Positions 45,104 through 54,977 of a DNA stretch of 64,000 nucleotides are shown in pieces. This stretch comes from Georgenia satyanarayanai (GTDB taxonomy: Bacteria > Actinomycetota > Actinomycetes > Actinomycetales > Actinomycetaceae), in the NCBI RefSeq assembly GCF_900116375.1, contig NZ_UETB01000004.1, positions 186,001-250,000 on the forward strand, in the 5' to 3' direction. The notes under the pieces are model-generated. The model was given only the letters and a program-made list of their open reading frames with translations, was not told where the DNA came from and ran no database searches. Within the stretch, counting starts at the first letter, position 1; each line of letters starts with the position of its first letter. The translations under genes and the position numbers were made by a program.

Positions 45104-45954
45104 ACCCCACGACCAGCGCGGTCCACGCCGGTGCGCGCCGCGGGTGGATCGAGTTCCGCAACTCCCTGCGCGCCCCCGAGGACCTCACCTACTACCTCCT
45201 CGGCACGACCGTCTTCCTCGTCGTGCTGTGGCTCAACCGCACCAACGAGGTCGAGGGCACCGGCATCACGGTGGCGCTCCTCCTGCTGCCCGGCGTCCTC
45301 GCCTTCACGACGATGTTCTCCGCCTCCTACGGCCTCGCGACCGCCGTGGCCGCCGAGCGCGAGGACGGCACGCTGCTCCGCGCCAAGTCCGTCCCCCACG
45401 GCATGCGCGGCTACGTCACGGGGCAGACCGTCCGCGCCAGCCTCGAGGTCGCCTTCAACGTCGTCGTCCTCACCGTCCCGGCGACCCTCGTGGTCCCGCG
45501 CCTGTGGTCCGCCACCGGTCCCACCGACGTCCTCCTGCTCGCCGCCGCGCTCGCGCTCGGGCTGGCCGCCTGCCTGCCCATCGGCTTCGCCGTCGGCTCG
45601 GTGTTCCGCAGCCCGCGGGCGGTCGGCGGCTGGGGGATGCTCGTCATGGCCGGCCTCGTCTTCGTCTCCGGCGTGTTCGTCCCCGCCTCCCAGCTCCCCG
45701 GCTGGGCGCAGCTGCTCGGCCAGCTCACCCCGATGTACTGGATGGGGCACCTCATGCGCCAGGCGGTCCTGCCCGAGAGCGTCGTCGTCATCGAGATCGG
45801 CGAGACGTGGCGCACGGCGGAGGCCTTCGGTGTCCTCGGCCTGTGGGCGCTCGTCGGTGTCGTGCTCGCCCCCGTGCTCCTGCGCCGGATGGCGCGGCGC
45901 GAGTCGGGCTCCGTCGTCGCCGCCGGCCGGGAGAAGCAGCTGCAGCGTGTCTGA
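45100..45954 (+). CDS. ABC-2 type transporter permease
   Basis: A 284-residue permease with six hydrophobic segments. It has the ABC-2 features of an N-terminal amphipathic helix before TM1, a cytoplasmic loop AAEREDGTLLRAKSVPHGM coupling to the ATPase, and the late SGVFVPASQLPGWAQLLGQL with a break before TPMYWMGHLMRQ. It pairs with the preceding ATPase to form the exporter. Its end overlaps the regulator gene by 8 nt. Confidence 0.9.
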   Translation: MNPTTSAVHAGARRGWIEFRNSLRAPEDLTYYLLGTTVFLVVLWLNRTNEVEGTGITVALLLLPGVLAFTTMFSASYGLATAVAAEREDGTLLRAKSVPHGMRGYVTGQTVRASLEVAFNVVVLTVPATLVVPRLWSATGPTDVLLLAAALALGLAACLPIGFAVGSVFRSPRAVGGWGMLVMAGLVFVSGVFVPASQLPGWAQLLGQLTPMYWMGHLMRQAVLPESVVVIEIGETWRTAEAFGVLGLWALVGVVLAPVLLRRMARRESGSVVAAGREKQLQRV

Positions 45955-46189
45955 ACCGAAGAGCCCGGAGACCGTCCACAACCGCATCGCCACCCTCCGC
46001 GTCGACCGCGGCGTCACCCGCCGCGAGCTCGCGGACGCCCTCGGCGTCCACTACCAGACGGTGGGCTACCTCGAGCGGGGGGAGTACGCCCCCAGCCTGC
46101 ACCTCGCCCTGCGGATCGCCGCCTACTTCGACGTCCCGCTCGAGTTCGTCTTCTCCCTCGAGCCCTTCCCGCGGATCGGGCCGGCCTGA
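45947..46189 (+). CDS. XRE-family regulator of the ABC exporter operon
   Basis: An 80-residue HTH protein: NRIATLRVDRGVTRRELADA then LGVHYQTVGYLERGEYAPSL and ALRIAAYFDVPLEFVFS, like YozG-type regulators. GTG 45947 lies within the permease gene's end, so it is translated from the same mRNA. It probably autoregulates the operon through the inverted repeat at 44110-44125. It converges with folA, the two stops being 2 nt apart. Confidence 0.87.
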   Translation: MSEPKSPETVHNRIATLRVDRGVTRRELADALGVHYQTVGYLERGEYAPSLHLALRIAAYFDVPLEFVFSLEPFPRIGPA

Positions 46190-46191
46190 GC

Positions 46192-46689
46192 TCAGTGGCG
46201 ACGGTAGGTGAGGATGCGGAAGCGCATCCCGTTCTCGCCCACGTGCCAGCCGCCGTCGTCGGGGTCCTGCTCGACGACCTGCCACTCCGGGCCGATCGGC
46301 GGCGCGTAGGTGTCGCCCTCGACGGCGTGGTCGATCTCGGTGACGACGAGGAGGTCGGCGTGGTCGATGGCGGCCTCGTAGACCTGGGCGCCGCCGCAGA
46401 TCCACGCGTCCTCGCCGGCGACGAGCTCGAGAGCGGCGGCGAGGTTGTCGACGACCTCGGCGCCCGGCGCCTCGAAGTCGGGGTTGCGGGTGAGGACGAC
46501 GTTGCGGCGCCCGGGCAGCGGCCGGATCTTCTCCGGCAGCGACTCCCACTGCCGGCGGCCCATGACGACGGCGTCGCCCGCGGTCGTGCTGCGGAAGTGG
46601 CGCAGGTCCTCGGGCAGGTGCCAGGGAAGGTCGTTGTCGCGGCCGATGACGCGCTCGTGGGCCTGGGCCCAGATCATCCCGAGGGTCAT
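46192..46689 (-). CDS. folA: Dihydrofolate reductase
   Basis: A 165-residue [24 protein letters not shown] carries the N-terminal signature with the catalytic acid in the [12 protein letters not shown] helix. [12 protein letters not shown] and RRNVVLTRN (NADPH site) and [13 protein letters not shown] follow. It reduces dihydrofolate to tetrahydrofolate, replacing what ThyA oxidises. Its ATG overlaps the thyA stop by 4 nt, the classical thyA-folA operon. Confidence 0.96.
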   Translation of the reverse strand: MTLGMIWAQAHERVIGRDNDLPWHLPEDLRHFRSTTAGDAVVMGRRQWESLPEKIRPLPGRRNVVLTRNPDFEAPGAEVVDNLAAALELVAGEDAWICGGAQVYEAAIDHADLLVVTEIDHAVEGDTYAPPIGPEWQVVEQDPDDGGWHVGENGMRFRILTYRRH

Positions 46690-47495
46690 ACCGCCACCGG
46701 TGCCTTGATCGCGGGGTGGTGCTGGTAGTCGTGGACGACGACGTCCTCGTAGGTGTAGTCGAAGAGCGAGGGCGCCCGCCGCAGCTCGAGGCGGGGCAGG
46801 GGGTAGGGCGTGCGGGAGAGCTGCTCGCGGACCTGCTCGACGTGGTTGTCGTAGACGTGGCAGTCCCCGCCCGTCCACACGAAGTCCCCGACCTCCAGAC
46901 CCACCTGCTGGGCCACCATGTGGGTGAGCAGGGCGTAGGAGGCGATGTTGAAGGGCACACCGAGGAAGAGGTCCGCCGAGCGCTGGTAGAGCTGGAGGGA
47001 CAGGCGTCCCTCGGCGACGTAGAACTGGAAGAAGGCGTGGCACGGGGCCAGGGCCATCGCGTCGAGGTCCGCGACGTTCCACGCGGAGACGATCATCCGG
47101 CGCGAGTCGGGGTTGTTGCGCAGCGTGTCGAGGACACCGGCGAGCTGGTCGACGTGCCCGCCGCCCGGCGTGGGCCACGAGCGCCACTGGTAGCCGTAGA
47201 CGGGACCGAGGTCGCCGTCCTCGGCGGCCCACTCGTCCCAGATGTGCACACCCTTCTCCTGGAGCGGGCGCGCGTTGTGCTCACCGCGCAGGAACCACAG
47301 CAGCTCCTCGACCACCCCGCGCAGGAAGACCCGCTTGGTCGTCACGAGCGGGAAGCCCGCACGCAGGTCGAAGCGCATCTGGTGGCCGAACACGCTGCGC
47401 GTGCCGGTCCCGGTGCGGTCGGACTTCGGCGTGCCGTGCTCGAGCACGTGGCGCAGGAGGTCCTCGTAAGGGGTCGGGACGAGCGGAGTGGTCAC
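46686..47495 (-). CDS. thyA: Thymidylate synthase (ThyA)
   Basis: A 269-residue Thy[21 protein letters not shown] at the phosphate-binding loop, WDEWA, catalytic C152 in [32 protein letters not shown] and the closing [10 protein letters not shown]. It converts dUMP and methylenetetrahydrofolate to dTMP and dihydrofolate. It is cotranscribed with folA. No flavin-dependent ThyX is seen in the window. Confidence 0.97.
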   Translation of the reverse strand: MTTPLVPTPYEDLLRHVLEHGTPKSDRTGTGTRSVFGHQMRFDLRAGFPLVTTKRVFLRGVVEELLWFLRGEHNARPLQEKGVHIWDEWAAEDGDLGPVYGYQWRSWPTPGGGHVDQLAGVLDTLRNNPDSRRMIVSAWNVADLDAMALAPCHAFFQFYVAEGRLSLQLYQRSADLFLGVPFNIASYALLTHMVAQQVGLEVGDFVWTGGDCHVYDNHVEQVREQLSRTPYPLPRLELRRAPSLFDYTYEDVVVHDYQHHPAIKAPVAV

Positions 47496-47570
47496 GGCGC
47501 CATGGTAAGCCGAGGGCCGCCGCCCGGGTGGTCCGGTGCGGCGGCCCTGTGGCGGGTCCGGCTCGAGCCG

Positions 47571-48011
47571 TCAGGCGTTGGCCGGCTCCTTCTCGCTCTG
47601 CTCGATCGTGCGCGGCGTGTGCGCCACCTGGATCTTGCGGGGCTTGGCCTCCTCGGCCACCGGGATCGTCAGCGTGAGCACGCCGTCGGCGTAGTCGGCG
47701 TCGATGCGGTCGACCGCGAGGCCGGTGCCCAGCGCCAGCTGGCGGGCGAAGGTCCCGGTGGGCCGCTCGTGGGACAGCCACTGGACGTCCTCGCCGTCCA
47801 TGCTCGTCCGCTCGGCGCGGACGGTGAGGGTGCGGTCCTCGACGTCGATGTCGATCGTCGTCGGGTCGACGCCCGGCAGGTCGATCTGGGCGACGAAGGT
47901 CTCGCCCCGGCGATAGAGGTCCAGGGGCATGGCGGTGGCGGCGGGTGCCTGCCGGAGCACCGTGTTGAACATGCGGTCCATCTCGCGGAACGGGTCGGTG
48001 AAGTGAGCCAT
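47571..48011 (-). CDS. Hsp20/alpha-crystallin family small heat shock protein
   Basis: A 146-residue small heat-shock protein. The alpha-crystallin domain spans ~40-135: MPLDLYRRGETFVAQIDLPG, then PTTIDIDVEDRTLTVRAERT and a C-terminal strand DGVLTLTIPVAEEAKPRKIQ. The usual A-x-x-x-G-V-L-T-L-x-I-P motif is intact. It holds unfolding proteins for refolding. A GGAGGGA ribosome binding site precedes ATG 48011, and CIRCE-like and HAIR-like boxes lie 58-127 bp upstream. Confidence 0.93.
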   Translation of the reverse strand: MAHFTDPFREMDRMFNTVLRQAPAATAMPLDLYRRGETFVAQIDLPGVDPTTIDIDVEDRTLTVRAERTSMDGEDVQWLSHERPTGTFARQLALGTGLAVDRIDADYADGVLTLTIPVAEEAKPRKIQVAHTPRTIEQSEKEPANA

Positions 48012-48068
48012 CTCAGTCCCTCCTTCTCGGTCAGGCGCCCGATCCGACCGGGCACCGCTGGCTCAATT

Positions 48069-48095
48069 CTGGCACTCGACGGGTGAGAGTGCCAG
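48069..48095. promoter_or_regulatory. CIRCE-like element (HrcA operator) upstream of hsp20
   Basis: CTGGCACTC, a 9-nt spacer, then GAGTGCCAG: perfect arms with the canonical spacing of CIRCE (TTAGCACTC-N9-GAGTGCTAA), differing only at the outer arm bases. It lies 58 bp upstream of the hsp20 start. Confidence 0.85.
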
Positions 48096-48119
48096 CGTCG
48101 TTCACCGACGGCGAAAGAG

Positions 48120-48138
48120 TTGAGTGGGATCGGCTCAA
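48120..48138. promoter_or_regulatory. HAIR-like element (HspR operator) upstream of hsp20
   Basis: TTGAGT-N7-GCTCAA matches the HspR-associated inverted repeat (CTTGAGT-N7-ACTCAAG) in core and spacing with one mismatch. It lies 24 bp further upstream from the CIRCE-like box and directly abuts the end of the neighbouring gene. Confidence 0.7.
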
Positions 48139-48139
48139 T

Positions 48140-48847
48140 CTATGTGCTGACCTGCGTGGACGTGGGGACAGCGGGGACCGGCCCGAAGGCGTCACGGGCC
48201 CCGGTGACGACCTGGCCGGAGAGTCGGCGGCCGAGGAACCAGCCCACGACGGCACCGATACCGAAGGGCGCGAGCCGCCCGAGCATCAGCGCCCCGCCCT
48301 TGGTCGCCACCACGCGGACGAGGCGGCGGGAGAGCCCCTTGTTGACGGCGCGGACCGTGCCGAGGGGCAGCCGGGTGAGCAGTCCGCGGCCCCAGTAGAG
48401 GCTGCTGACCCCGAGCTCGCCGTGCAGGGCGCGGGCGCCGTCCTCACCGAGGAGCGCGGCGAGCAGCAGGGTGCGCCGGCGTGCGACGTCCTCGACCTCC
48501 ACGCCGTGCACGTGCGCGACCGCGCCGACGAAGGTGGTGCTCGCGCGCAGGTAGCTGCCGAGGTTGGCGGCGGTGAGCAGTGCGGCCACCCCCGTGCCGA
48601 CGCCCGGCACGGCCGCCGTGAGCCCGACGGCGGCGCTGAGCACGCTGACCCGGCGCCGGTAGCGCCGCTCGAGGAGGGCGACGACGTCGGCCGGCGAGGC
48701 TCCGGGGTTGGCGGCGGCGACCTTCTCGGCGAGCGCGCGGGACCGGCCGGCGCCGTTGGCGAGTGCCTTCTCGATGCGCCGCTCGAGAGCGTTGGCGGCC
48801 GGCTCCACCTCGCCGTCGCGCTCCGTGGCGGGGCGGCGGCGGCTCAC
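48140..48847 (-). CDS. Hypothetical protein with central hydrophobic region (EcsC-like, tentative)
   Basis: A 235-residue protein: a charged N-terminus (to ~45), a helical region (ANPGASPADVVALLERRYRR), then hydrophobic helices at ~70-105 (LSAAVGLTAAVPGVGTGVAA) and ~190-210 (LGRLAPFGIGAVVGWFLGRR). The general pattern resembles EcsC-family membrane-associated proteins, but the match is weak. The GTG start at 48847 overlaps the OsmC gene stop by 4 nt, so it is coexpressed with OsmC. Function unknown. Confidence 0.65.
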   Translation of the reverse strand: MSRRRPATERDGEVEPAANALERRIEKALANGAGRSRALAEKVAAANPGASPADVVALLERRYRRRVSVLSAAVGLTAAVPGVGTGVAALLTAANLGSYLRASTTFVGAVAHVHGVEVEDVARRRTLLLAALLGEDGARALHGELGVSSLYWGRGLLTRLPLGTVRAVNKGLSRRLVRVVATKGGALMLGRLAPFGIGAVVGWFLGRRLSGQVVTGARDAFGPVPAVPTSTQVST

Positions 48848-49329
48848 GACTGGCCCCGCAGCGGCTCGTGGGTGACGGCGACGTCGTAGGTGGCGCCGGC
48901 CTTGATGGTGCGACCCACCGTGCACTGGCGACCGGAGGTGCGGTCGACCCGTTCGGCGAGCTTGTCCCGCTTCTCGTCGTCGAGCTCGGCGAGGTCGAGG
49001 AGGAGCTCGACGTCGAGGTGCCCGTAGCGGTTCTCGTCCTCGACGCCGACGGAGGAGACGCCGACGACGGCCGGGAAGTCGTCGCCGAGCCTGCTGCGCA
49101 GCACGTGGTCGGTGGACAGCGCGGTGCACGCGGCGAGGGCGATCTTGAGCAGCTCACCGGGGGAGAACACGCCCTCGGCGTCGCCGCTGCCGATGCGCAC
49201 CTGCGCGCCGCGGCCGTTGTAGGCGATGTACTCGGGTCCGCCCTGGCGCTCGGCCCACAGGGCGCGTGCGGGGGAGACGTGCTCCTCGGGGGTAGGGGTC
49301 GGCTCGTCCGGCGTCGTCGTGTCGCTCAT
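48844..49329 (-). CDS. OsmC-family peroxide-detoxifying protein
   Basis: A 161-residue OsmC/Ohr-fold protein. The two redox cysteines are in LALAACTALSTDHV and GRQCTVGRTIKAG, with the OsmC-like N-terminal NGRGAQVRIG strand. Members reduce organic hydroperoxides using thiols. It leads a two-gene operon with the EcsC-like gene. The 5' region runs into the repeat cluster at 49.4 kb. Confidence 0.88.
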   Translation of the reverse strand: MSDTTTPDEPTPTPEEHVSPARALWAERQGGPEYIAYNGRGAQVRIGSGDAEGVFSPGELLKIALAACTALSTDHVLRSRLGDDFPAVVGVSSVGVEDENRYGHLDVELLLDLAELDDEKRDKLAERVDRTSGRQCTVGRTIKAGATYDVAVTHEPLRGQS

Positions 49330-49418
49330 GCCCCGATCGTGGCACGCCCCGCCCCCAGCGGCACCGCGGTTCCCCCTCCTCCCAGCGGGGCGGGGAACGG
49401 GAGAGGGACGACCCTCCC

Positions 49419-49647
49419 GCGCCGAGAGCTGAGTTGTTCCTCAGGCGGCCGAGAAGGAGAAGACCCTCCCCGCGCCGAGAGCTGAGTTGTTCCCCAGGTC
49501 TCCGGGAAGGGGAGACCCTCACTGCGCCGAGAGCTGAGTTGTTCCTCAGGTGTCCGGGAAGGGGGAGAGACCCTCCCCGCGCCGAGAGCTGAGTTGTTCC
49601 CGGATGACCCGTGCGGCTCCGGAAGAACTCAGCCCTCGGCGGGAGGG
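49419..49647. repeat. Cluster of four direct repeats plus one inverted copy (REP-like family)
   Basis: A 22-nt core (GCGCCGAGAGCTGAG then TTGTTCC) occurs at 49419-49440, 49472-49493, 49524-49545 and 49579-49600, in units of 52-55 bp that also share GACCCTC-type flanks. An inverted imperfect copy at 49621-49647 pairs with the fourth to form a long stem. The same core forms a palindrome at 58047-58090. The region lies between the OsmC start and the transglutaminase stop and contains no gene. Confidence 0.9.
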
Positions 49648-49663
49648 TGCCGGGGGTGGTGGG

Positions 49664-52153
49664 TCAGGGGGCGGCGGGGTGCGGGCGTCGGCCCGGGAGG
49701 AGGGAGCCGAGCTGGGTGCGTCCGCTGGTGGGGAGCAGCGTCGCGAGCAGACGACGCCGGCGGGTCACCCGCCCGCGCTGCCACTCGACGACCCGTCGTA
49801 CGTCCTCGCGCATCGTTCCGAGCTCGGGGGTCCGGGCCGCGTACCGGGCGGACTCGAGCCGGTCGGTGGCGCGGTCCAGGGCGTCGCGGGCTGCGGCGTC
49901 GGGCTGGATCTGCCGCGCGTAGTGGTCGCGCAGGACGCGGGGCGTCGCCGCGGGCGGCGGGGCCACCCCGAGATCGGCGAGGCCGTCGACCAGTGCGGTC
50001 CACTCGGCCTCGATCCACGCGGCGGGGCTCCGCCCGCGGCGTGACCTCCACCGGTGCCAGCGGCCGGCGAGCGGCACGACCGACGCGAGGGCGACCACGG
50101 CCGCGAGGCTCAGCGCCGTCCAGCCGATCGTCTCGGCGTGGCGCTCGAACCAGCTCTCCTCACCGCCAGCGCCCATGCCGCCCGTGGTGTCCGGCACCGC
50201 CGGCGCGGCGGTCGGCTCCTCGGTCGAGGGCACCTCCTGCGGGGTGGGGACCTCCTGCTGCTGCCCCTCGGTGGCGTAGGTGGGCGCCGTCCCGCTGCGC
50301 TGGCCCGGGGTCGGCTCGAAGCGGGTCCAGCCGAGTCCGGTGATGAAGAGCTCGGGCCACGCGTGGGCGTCGGACGCCACGACCGTCCGGGTGCCGTCCA
50401 GGCCCCGGGAGCCGGGCAGGAACCCGACCGCGAGGCGAGCGGGGATGCCCTGCGCCCGCGCCATCATCACCATCGCGGTGGCGAACTGGGTGCAGTAGCC
50501 CTGCTTCGTCGCGAGGAAGTGGGAGATCGGGTCGAGCGGCTCGCCGTCCGGACCCTCGACGGGGTCGGCCAGTGTGAGGGAGTAGCTGAACTCCGGGCTG
50601 CGCAGGTAGCGCTGGATCTCCAGGGCGACGTCGATCTGGTTGGTCCGGTCACCGGCGAGCTCGGCGGCCAGGTCCCCGACCACACCCGCGGAGGCCGGGT
50701 CGACGGCGAGCGTGTTCGGCCCGCCGTACCCGAACGTCCGTTGCAGGGTCCCGTCCGGGTGCTCGACCACCGTCGTGCCATCGCTGAGATAGGTCTCGTA
50801 CCGGCCGTCGGGGTACATCATCGCGACGGTCATGCCGTCGGGCGTGGTCGTGAAGACCGCGCCGTCCTCGGTGGTCTCGTTGACGAGAGTGTCCGGGGGG
50901 TACCGGTCGGCCAGCGGTTCCGGCGGTGCGCCGACCTCCTCCGGCAGGGTCTCGAGTGCCCCCATCTCGTGGTACCGGACCTCGTAGGTCCCGGGGGCGG
51001 AGTCGACGTGCATCGCCTCGCTGAGCGGGTCCCACGTCCAGCCGACCTCACCGAGGTCGACCTCGGACGCCGGGTACGGCATCGCCAGCTGCGGGGCGCG
51101 CATACCGTTCTGGGTGACGGTCATCGTCCGCGGCGTCGACTCGATCCCTGACTCCGGGTAGATCAGCGTGCTCATCGGGCTGAGGAACGGTTCCCGGAAC
51201 GGCCCGGAGGTCGCGTCCCCGACCGGCAGCCACTGGCCGTCGGCGTAGGTCAGGCTGCTCATGACCCGCAGCGGTGGCGGGGAGCTGTCGTCGGTGCGGT
51301 AGCGGATCACCGGCGCGTTGGAACGGTCGGCGAGGTCCTGGCTGAGGTCGAGGGTGTCGGTGAAGCTCACCGTGCCCGGCGCGCCCTCGCCCGACCGCCC
51401 GTCGACGAGGACGGTCGGCGGCAGGTGCGGCAGCATGCCGGGGAGCACGACGGCGAGGACGAGCGCCGACAGTCCCATGACCCGCGCCGTCACGCCCAGC
51501 CGGTGGTGGTTGCCCCGGGCCGCGGCCGCCCGGTCGACGCTCACCGCTGCCTGGGGCCCGTCCTGCTCCTCCTCCAGCCGTGAGCGCCCCTGCTGGGCGA
51601 GCAGCACGAGCCAGGCCGCCGCCCCGATGAGGAAGTAGCGCGGGTCGAGCGCCTGGCCCGAGCCGGAGGCTGCCCCCGCGGAGACGAGAAGGAGCGGGAT
51701 GCCGGCGAGCGCGCCCGCCCGGAGGGTGACCCCGAGCGCCTCGACGACGAGGGCGAGCGCGGCGATCGAGCCGAGCACCACGAAGGTGAGCCCGGGCGTC
51801 GCAGGCGCCGGGACGGCGTAGGTCTGGATGGTGCCGATGCCCTGACGGACGAGCGCGCTCATCGCGACGAGCGCGGACTCGTCCGCCGGCCGGTGCTGCT
51901 GCGCCCAGCCCGCCAGTCCGCTGAGGAGGGCGAGCACCTGGGCGAGCAGGACGAGCCAGGCCGGCACGCGCGCCATGCGCACGAGCGAGCCGGCGGCGAC
52001 GACGAGCAGCAGCACCCCGAACAGCGGCCCGATCCACGGTCGGGTCGAGACGAGCTCGCCGAGCGGCCAGGAGACGGCGACGAGCGCCGTCACCGCGAGG
52101 AGGGACTCCACCCACCGGCCGCGGAGCAGGGCGGTGACCCAGGGGTCGTTCAT
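49664..52153 (-). CDS. TgpA-like transglutaminase: DUF3488, transglutaminase and DUF4129 regions
   Basis: An 829-residue membrane protein. Seven or so N-terminal helices (DUF3488, residues ~20-250) precede an extracytoplasmic region of ~390 residues. That region contains a transglutaminase-like core with Cys in FLATKQGYCTQFATAMVMMA, His in VVASDAHAWPELFI and Asp/Glu in the following strand (RFEPTPG). After another helix (~695-715) comes a cytoplasmic DUF4129 domain. It probably cross-links or cleaves envelope proteins. It ends the MoxR-DUF58-TgpA operon, overlapping the DUF58 gene by 4 nt. Confidence 0.92.
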   Translation of the reverse strand: MNDPWVTALLRGRWVESLLAVTALVAVSWPLGELVSTRPWIGPLFGVLLLVVAAGSLVRMARVPAWLVLLAQVLALLSGLAGWAQQHRPADESALVAMSALVRQGIGTIQTYAVPAPATPGLTFVVLGSIAALALVVEALGVTLRAGALAGIPLLLVSAGAASGSGQALDPRYFLIGAAAWLVLLAQQGRSRLEEEQDGPQAAVSVDRAAAARGNHHRLGVTARVMGLSALVLAVVLPGMLPHLPPTVLVDGRSGEGAPGTVSFTDTLDLSQDLADRSNAPVIRYRTDDSSPPPLRVMSSLTYADGQWLPVGDATSGPFREPFLSPMSTLIYPESGIESTPRTMTVTQNGMRAPQLAMPYPASEVDLGEVGWTWDPLSEAMHVDSAPGTYEVRYHEMGALETLPEEVGAPPEPLADRYPPDTLVNETTEDGAVFTTTPDGMTVAMMYPDGRYETYLSDGTTVVEHPDGTLQRTFGYGGPNTLAVDPASAGVVGDLAAELAGDRTNQIDVALEIQRYLRSPEFSYSLTLADPVEGPDGEPLDPISHFLATKQGYCTQFATAMVMMARAQGIPARLAVGFLPGSRGLDGTRTVVASDAHAWPELFITGLGWTRFEPTPGQRSGTAPTYATEGQQQEVPTPQEVPSTEEPTAAPAVPDTTGGMGAGGEESWFERHAETIGWTALSLAAVVALASVVPLAGRWHRWRSRRGRSPAAWIEAEWTALVDGLADLGVAPPPAATPRVLRDHYARQIQPDAAARDALDRATDRLESARYAARTPELGTMREDVRRVVEWQRGRVTRRRRLLATLLPTSGRTQLGSLLPGRRPHPAAP

Positions 52154-53396
52154 CGCAGGCCCGCCAGGTCTGCCCGCCGACCGGGGGAGGGCGGGACGGC
52201 GGCGGCCCACACGTCGGCGACGGTGTCGCCGTCGCGGACGGTGCGGGTGCGCCAGCCTGCGGCGGTGAAGATCGGCACGAGCTCGCCGTCGTCCGGCACG
52301 GCCCAGCCGCGCACCTCGGGGTCGTCGGAGAAGGACGTGGTGTCGAGGACGAGCGCGACGCCGAGGCTGCCGGGGGAGCGGACGGCCGGCACGGCGAGGA
52401 CGGCCTCGGGGTCGTGGTCGGCGACCACCGCGACGACGACGGCGCCGTCCGCCGTGAGCGCGTGCGCGTCGCTGACGTAGGGGGTGAGGGCGTCGGCGGT
52501 CGGCTCGACGAGCGCGAGGGACCGCAGCGCGGCGAGGAGGTCGGTGCGGCCCGGCTCCCCGGCGCCCACGACGTGCACGGCGTAGCCGTCCTCGCCCAGG
52601 TGGACGGCGAGGGAGGCGACGGCGCGCACCGCCCACTCGAAGGCCTCGGCGGCGTCACCGTAGGCACGGGCCCGGGCGTCGAGGAGCAGGACCGCGCGGC
52701 GACGGGCGGGACGGTCCTCCTGGCGCACCATGAGCTCGCCGCGGTGGGCGGTCGTGGGCCAGTGGACGCGGCGCAGGTCGTCGCCGTCGCGGTAGGCGCG
52801 GATGCTCACGTCGTCCTCCCCGTGCAGCGCCACCATGTGGGGCACCTGCCCCTCACGGCCCAGACCGCCGCCGTGGACCCGGCCCGGCCCGAGCGGCTCG
52901 ATGCGGGGCAGGACGAGCAGGTGGCTCTCGCCGGGGAGCTGGACACTCGCCGTCGTCATCCCGAAGGGGTCGCGTCGCTCCAGGCGCAGCGGCCCGAGCG
53001 GGTGCGCGCCGCGGGAGGTGGAGGCGACGCGGTAGCGCACGGTGTGGCGCTCACCGGGGTCCATGCGCGGCAGGAGGAAACGGGGGCCGGCGCCGAGCAG
53101 CGGGTCGAGCTGCTCCTCAGCCACCTGGAGCGGGCTGAGGCGGGTGCCGCGGCCGCGCAGGACGAGCTCGACGTCCGCCGGCTGGTCGGGTGCCACGAGG
53201 GTGGGCGAGACGAGCCGCTGGAGTGTCACGGGCGGAGGCGGCCGCCAGCCGACGACGACGGCGAGCACCGGCAGGCCGGTGACGAGGACACCGGCCCGGG
53301 TGATGTCCGGGTAGCCGAGCAGTGTCCCGAGCGCGACGACGACGACCCCCAGCGCGAGGAAGACCTGCCCCCGGCCGGTGAGACGCGGGCGTCGGA

Positions 53397-53400
<4 letters not shown>
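52150..53400 (-). CDS. DUF58 domain protein (second MoxR cluster)
   Basis: A 416-residue protein: two N-terminal helices (~12-50), a beta-rich stretch with RDPFGMTTASVQLPGESHLL, and the DUF58 core DDVSIRAYRDGDDLRRVHWP then TAHRGELMVRQ. The second half (RAVLLLDARARAYG, VVAVVADHDPEAVLAVPAV) is vWA-like. It overlaps both MoxR and TgpA genes by 4 nt. It is only distantly similar to the DUF58 protein at 37.3 kb. Confidence 0.9.
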
Positions 53401-54350
<950 letters not shown>

Positions 54351-54399
54351 CACTCGATCCTCCCCCATGGACCGCGGCCCGGGGAGGGGATCGGGTGGC

Positions 54400-54897
54400 T
54401 CACCTGCCGGCGAGGAAGTCCAGCCCGATGGAGCGCTCGACGGCGAGGACCTGGTCCACGGCACCGGCGGCGGCCTTCTCGATGGGCTTGCCGAAGAACG
54501 GGACCGAGGCGGTGATGTCCCCGGAGAAGGACTGCACCGTCCCGCCGCCCGGACCGGCCTGCAGGGACATGCGCCCGATGACGCGCACGGGGGCGCCGAC
54601 GATGTCGAGGGACAGGGTGCCGGCGCGGCTGCGGTCGGGGTGCGGAGCCTCCCAGGCCTCGACCAGCCGCACGTCCAGGCTCTGGCCCACGAGGGAGCGG
54701 AACGAGGAGGGCACCTGGTCGGTGGGCATCTGTCGGCGGGTGGTGACGGTGAACGCCTCGCCCTCCCGGAGAACCTCCTGGGTGGAGTCGAGCGCGCCGG
54801 AGGCCGCGATCTTGCGCCGGACGAACTCCTCGTCGGCGAGCATCCCGGCCACCGTGTCCACGTCGGCGGGGTAGTCGATCGTCGCGTCGAAGCGCAC
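54400..54897 (-). CDS. DUF2505 family protein
   Basis: A 165-residue protein with the START/SRPBCC-like DUF2505 pattern: MRFDATIDYPADVDTVAGML at the N-terminus, then strands (FTVTTRRQMPTDQVPSSF), and the C-terminal helix KPIEKAAAGAVDQVLAVERS. Actinobacterial members are of unknown function; the fold suggests binding of a hydrophobic ligand. It is divergent from pdtaS and separate from the MoxR operon (50-nt gap). Confidence 0.87.
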   Translation of the reverse strand: MRFDATIDYPADVDTVAGMLADEEFVRRKIAASGALDSTQEVLREGEAFTVTTRRQMPTDQVPSSFRSLVGQSLDVRLVEAWEAPHPDRSRAGTLSLDIVGAPVRVIGRMSLQAGPGGGTVQSFSGDITASVPFFGKPIEKAAAGAVDQVLAVERSIGLDFLAGR

Positions 54898-54977
54898 GTT
54901 GCTCCTTCAGTCGGCGGAGGCCCCAGCGTAACCGGGACCGGCGACGGCGCGCGGGCGGCGGGCTATACGCTGACGGG

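Noticed and set aside
49419-49647. Repeat cluster considered as an insertion sequence or tRNA remnant
   Set aside because: No transposase-like frame, no terminal inverted repeats around a gene, and no cloverleaf; the units are short intergenic stems.
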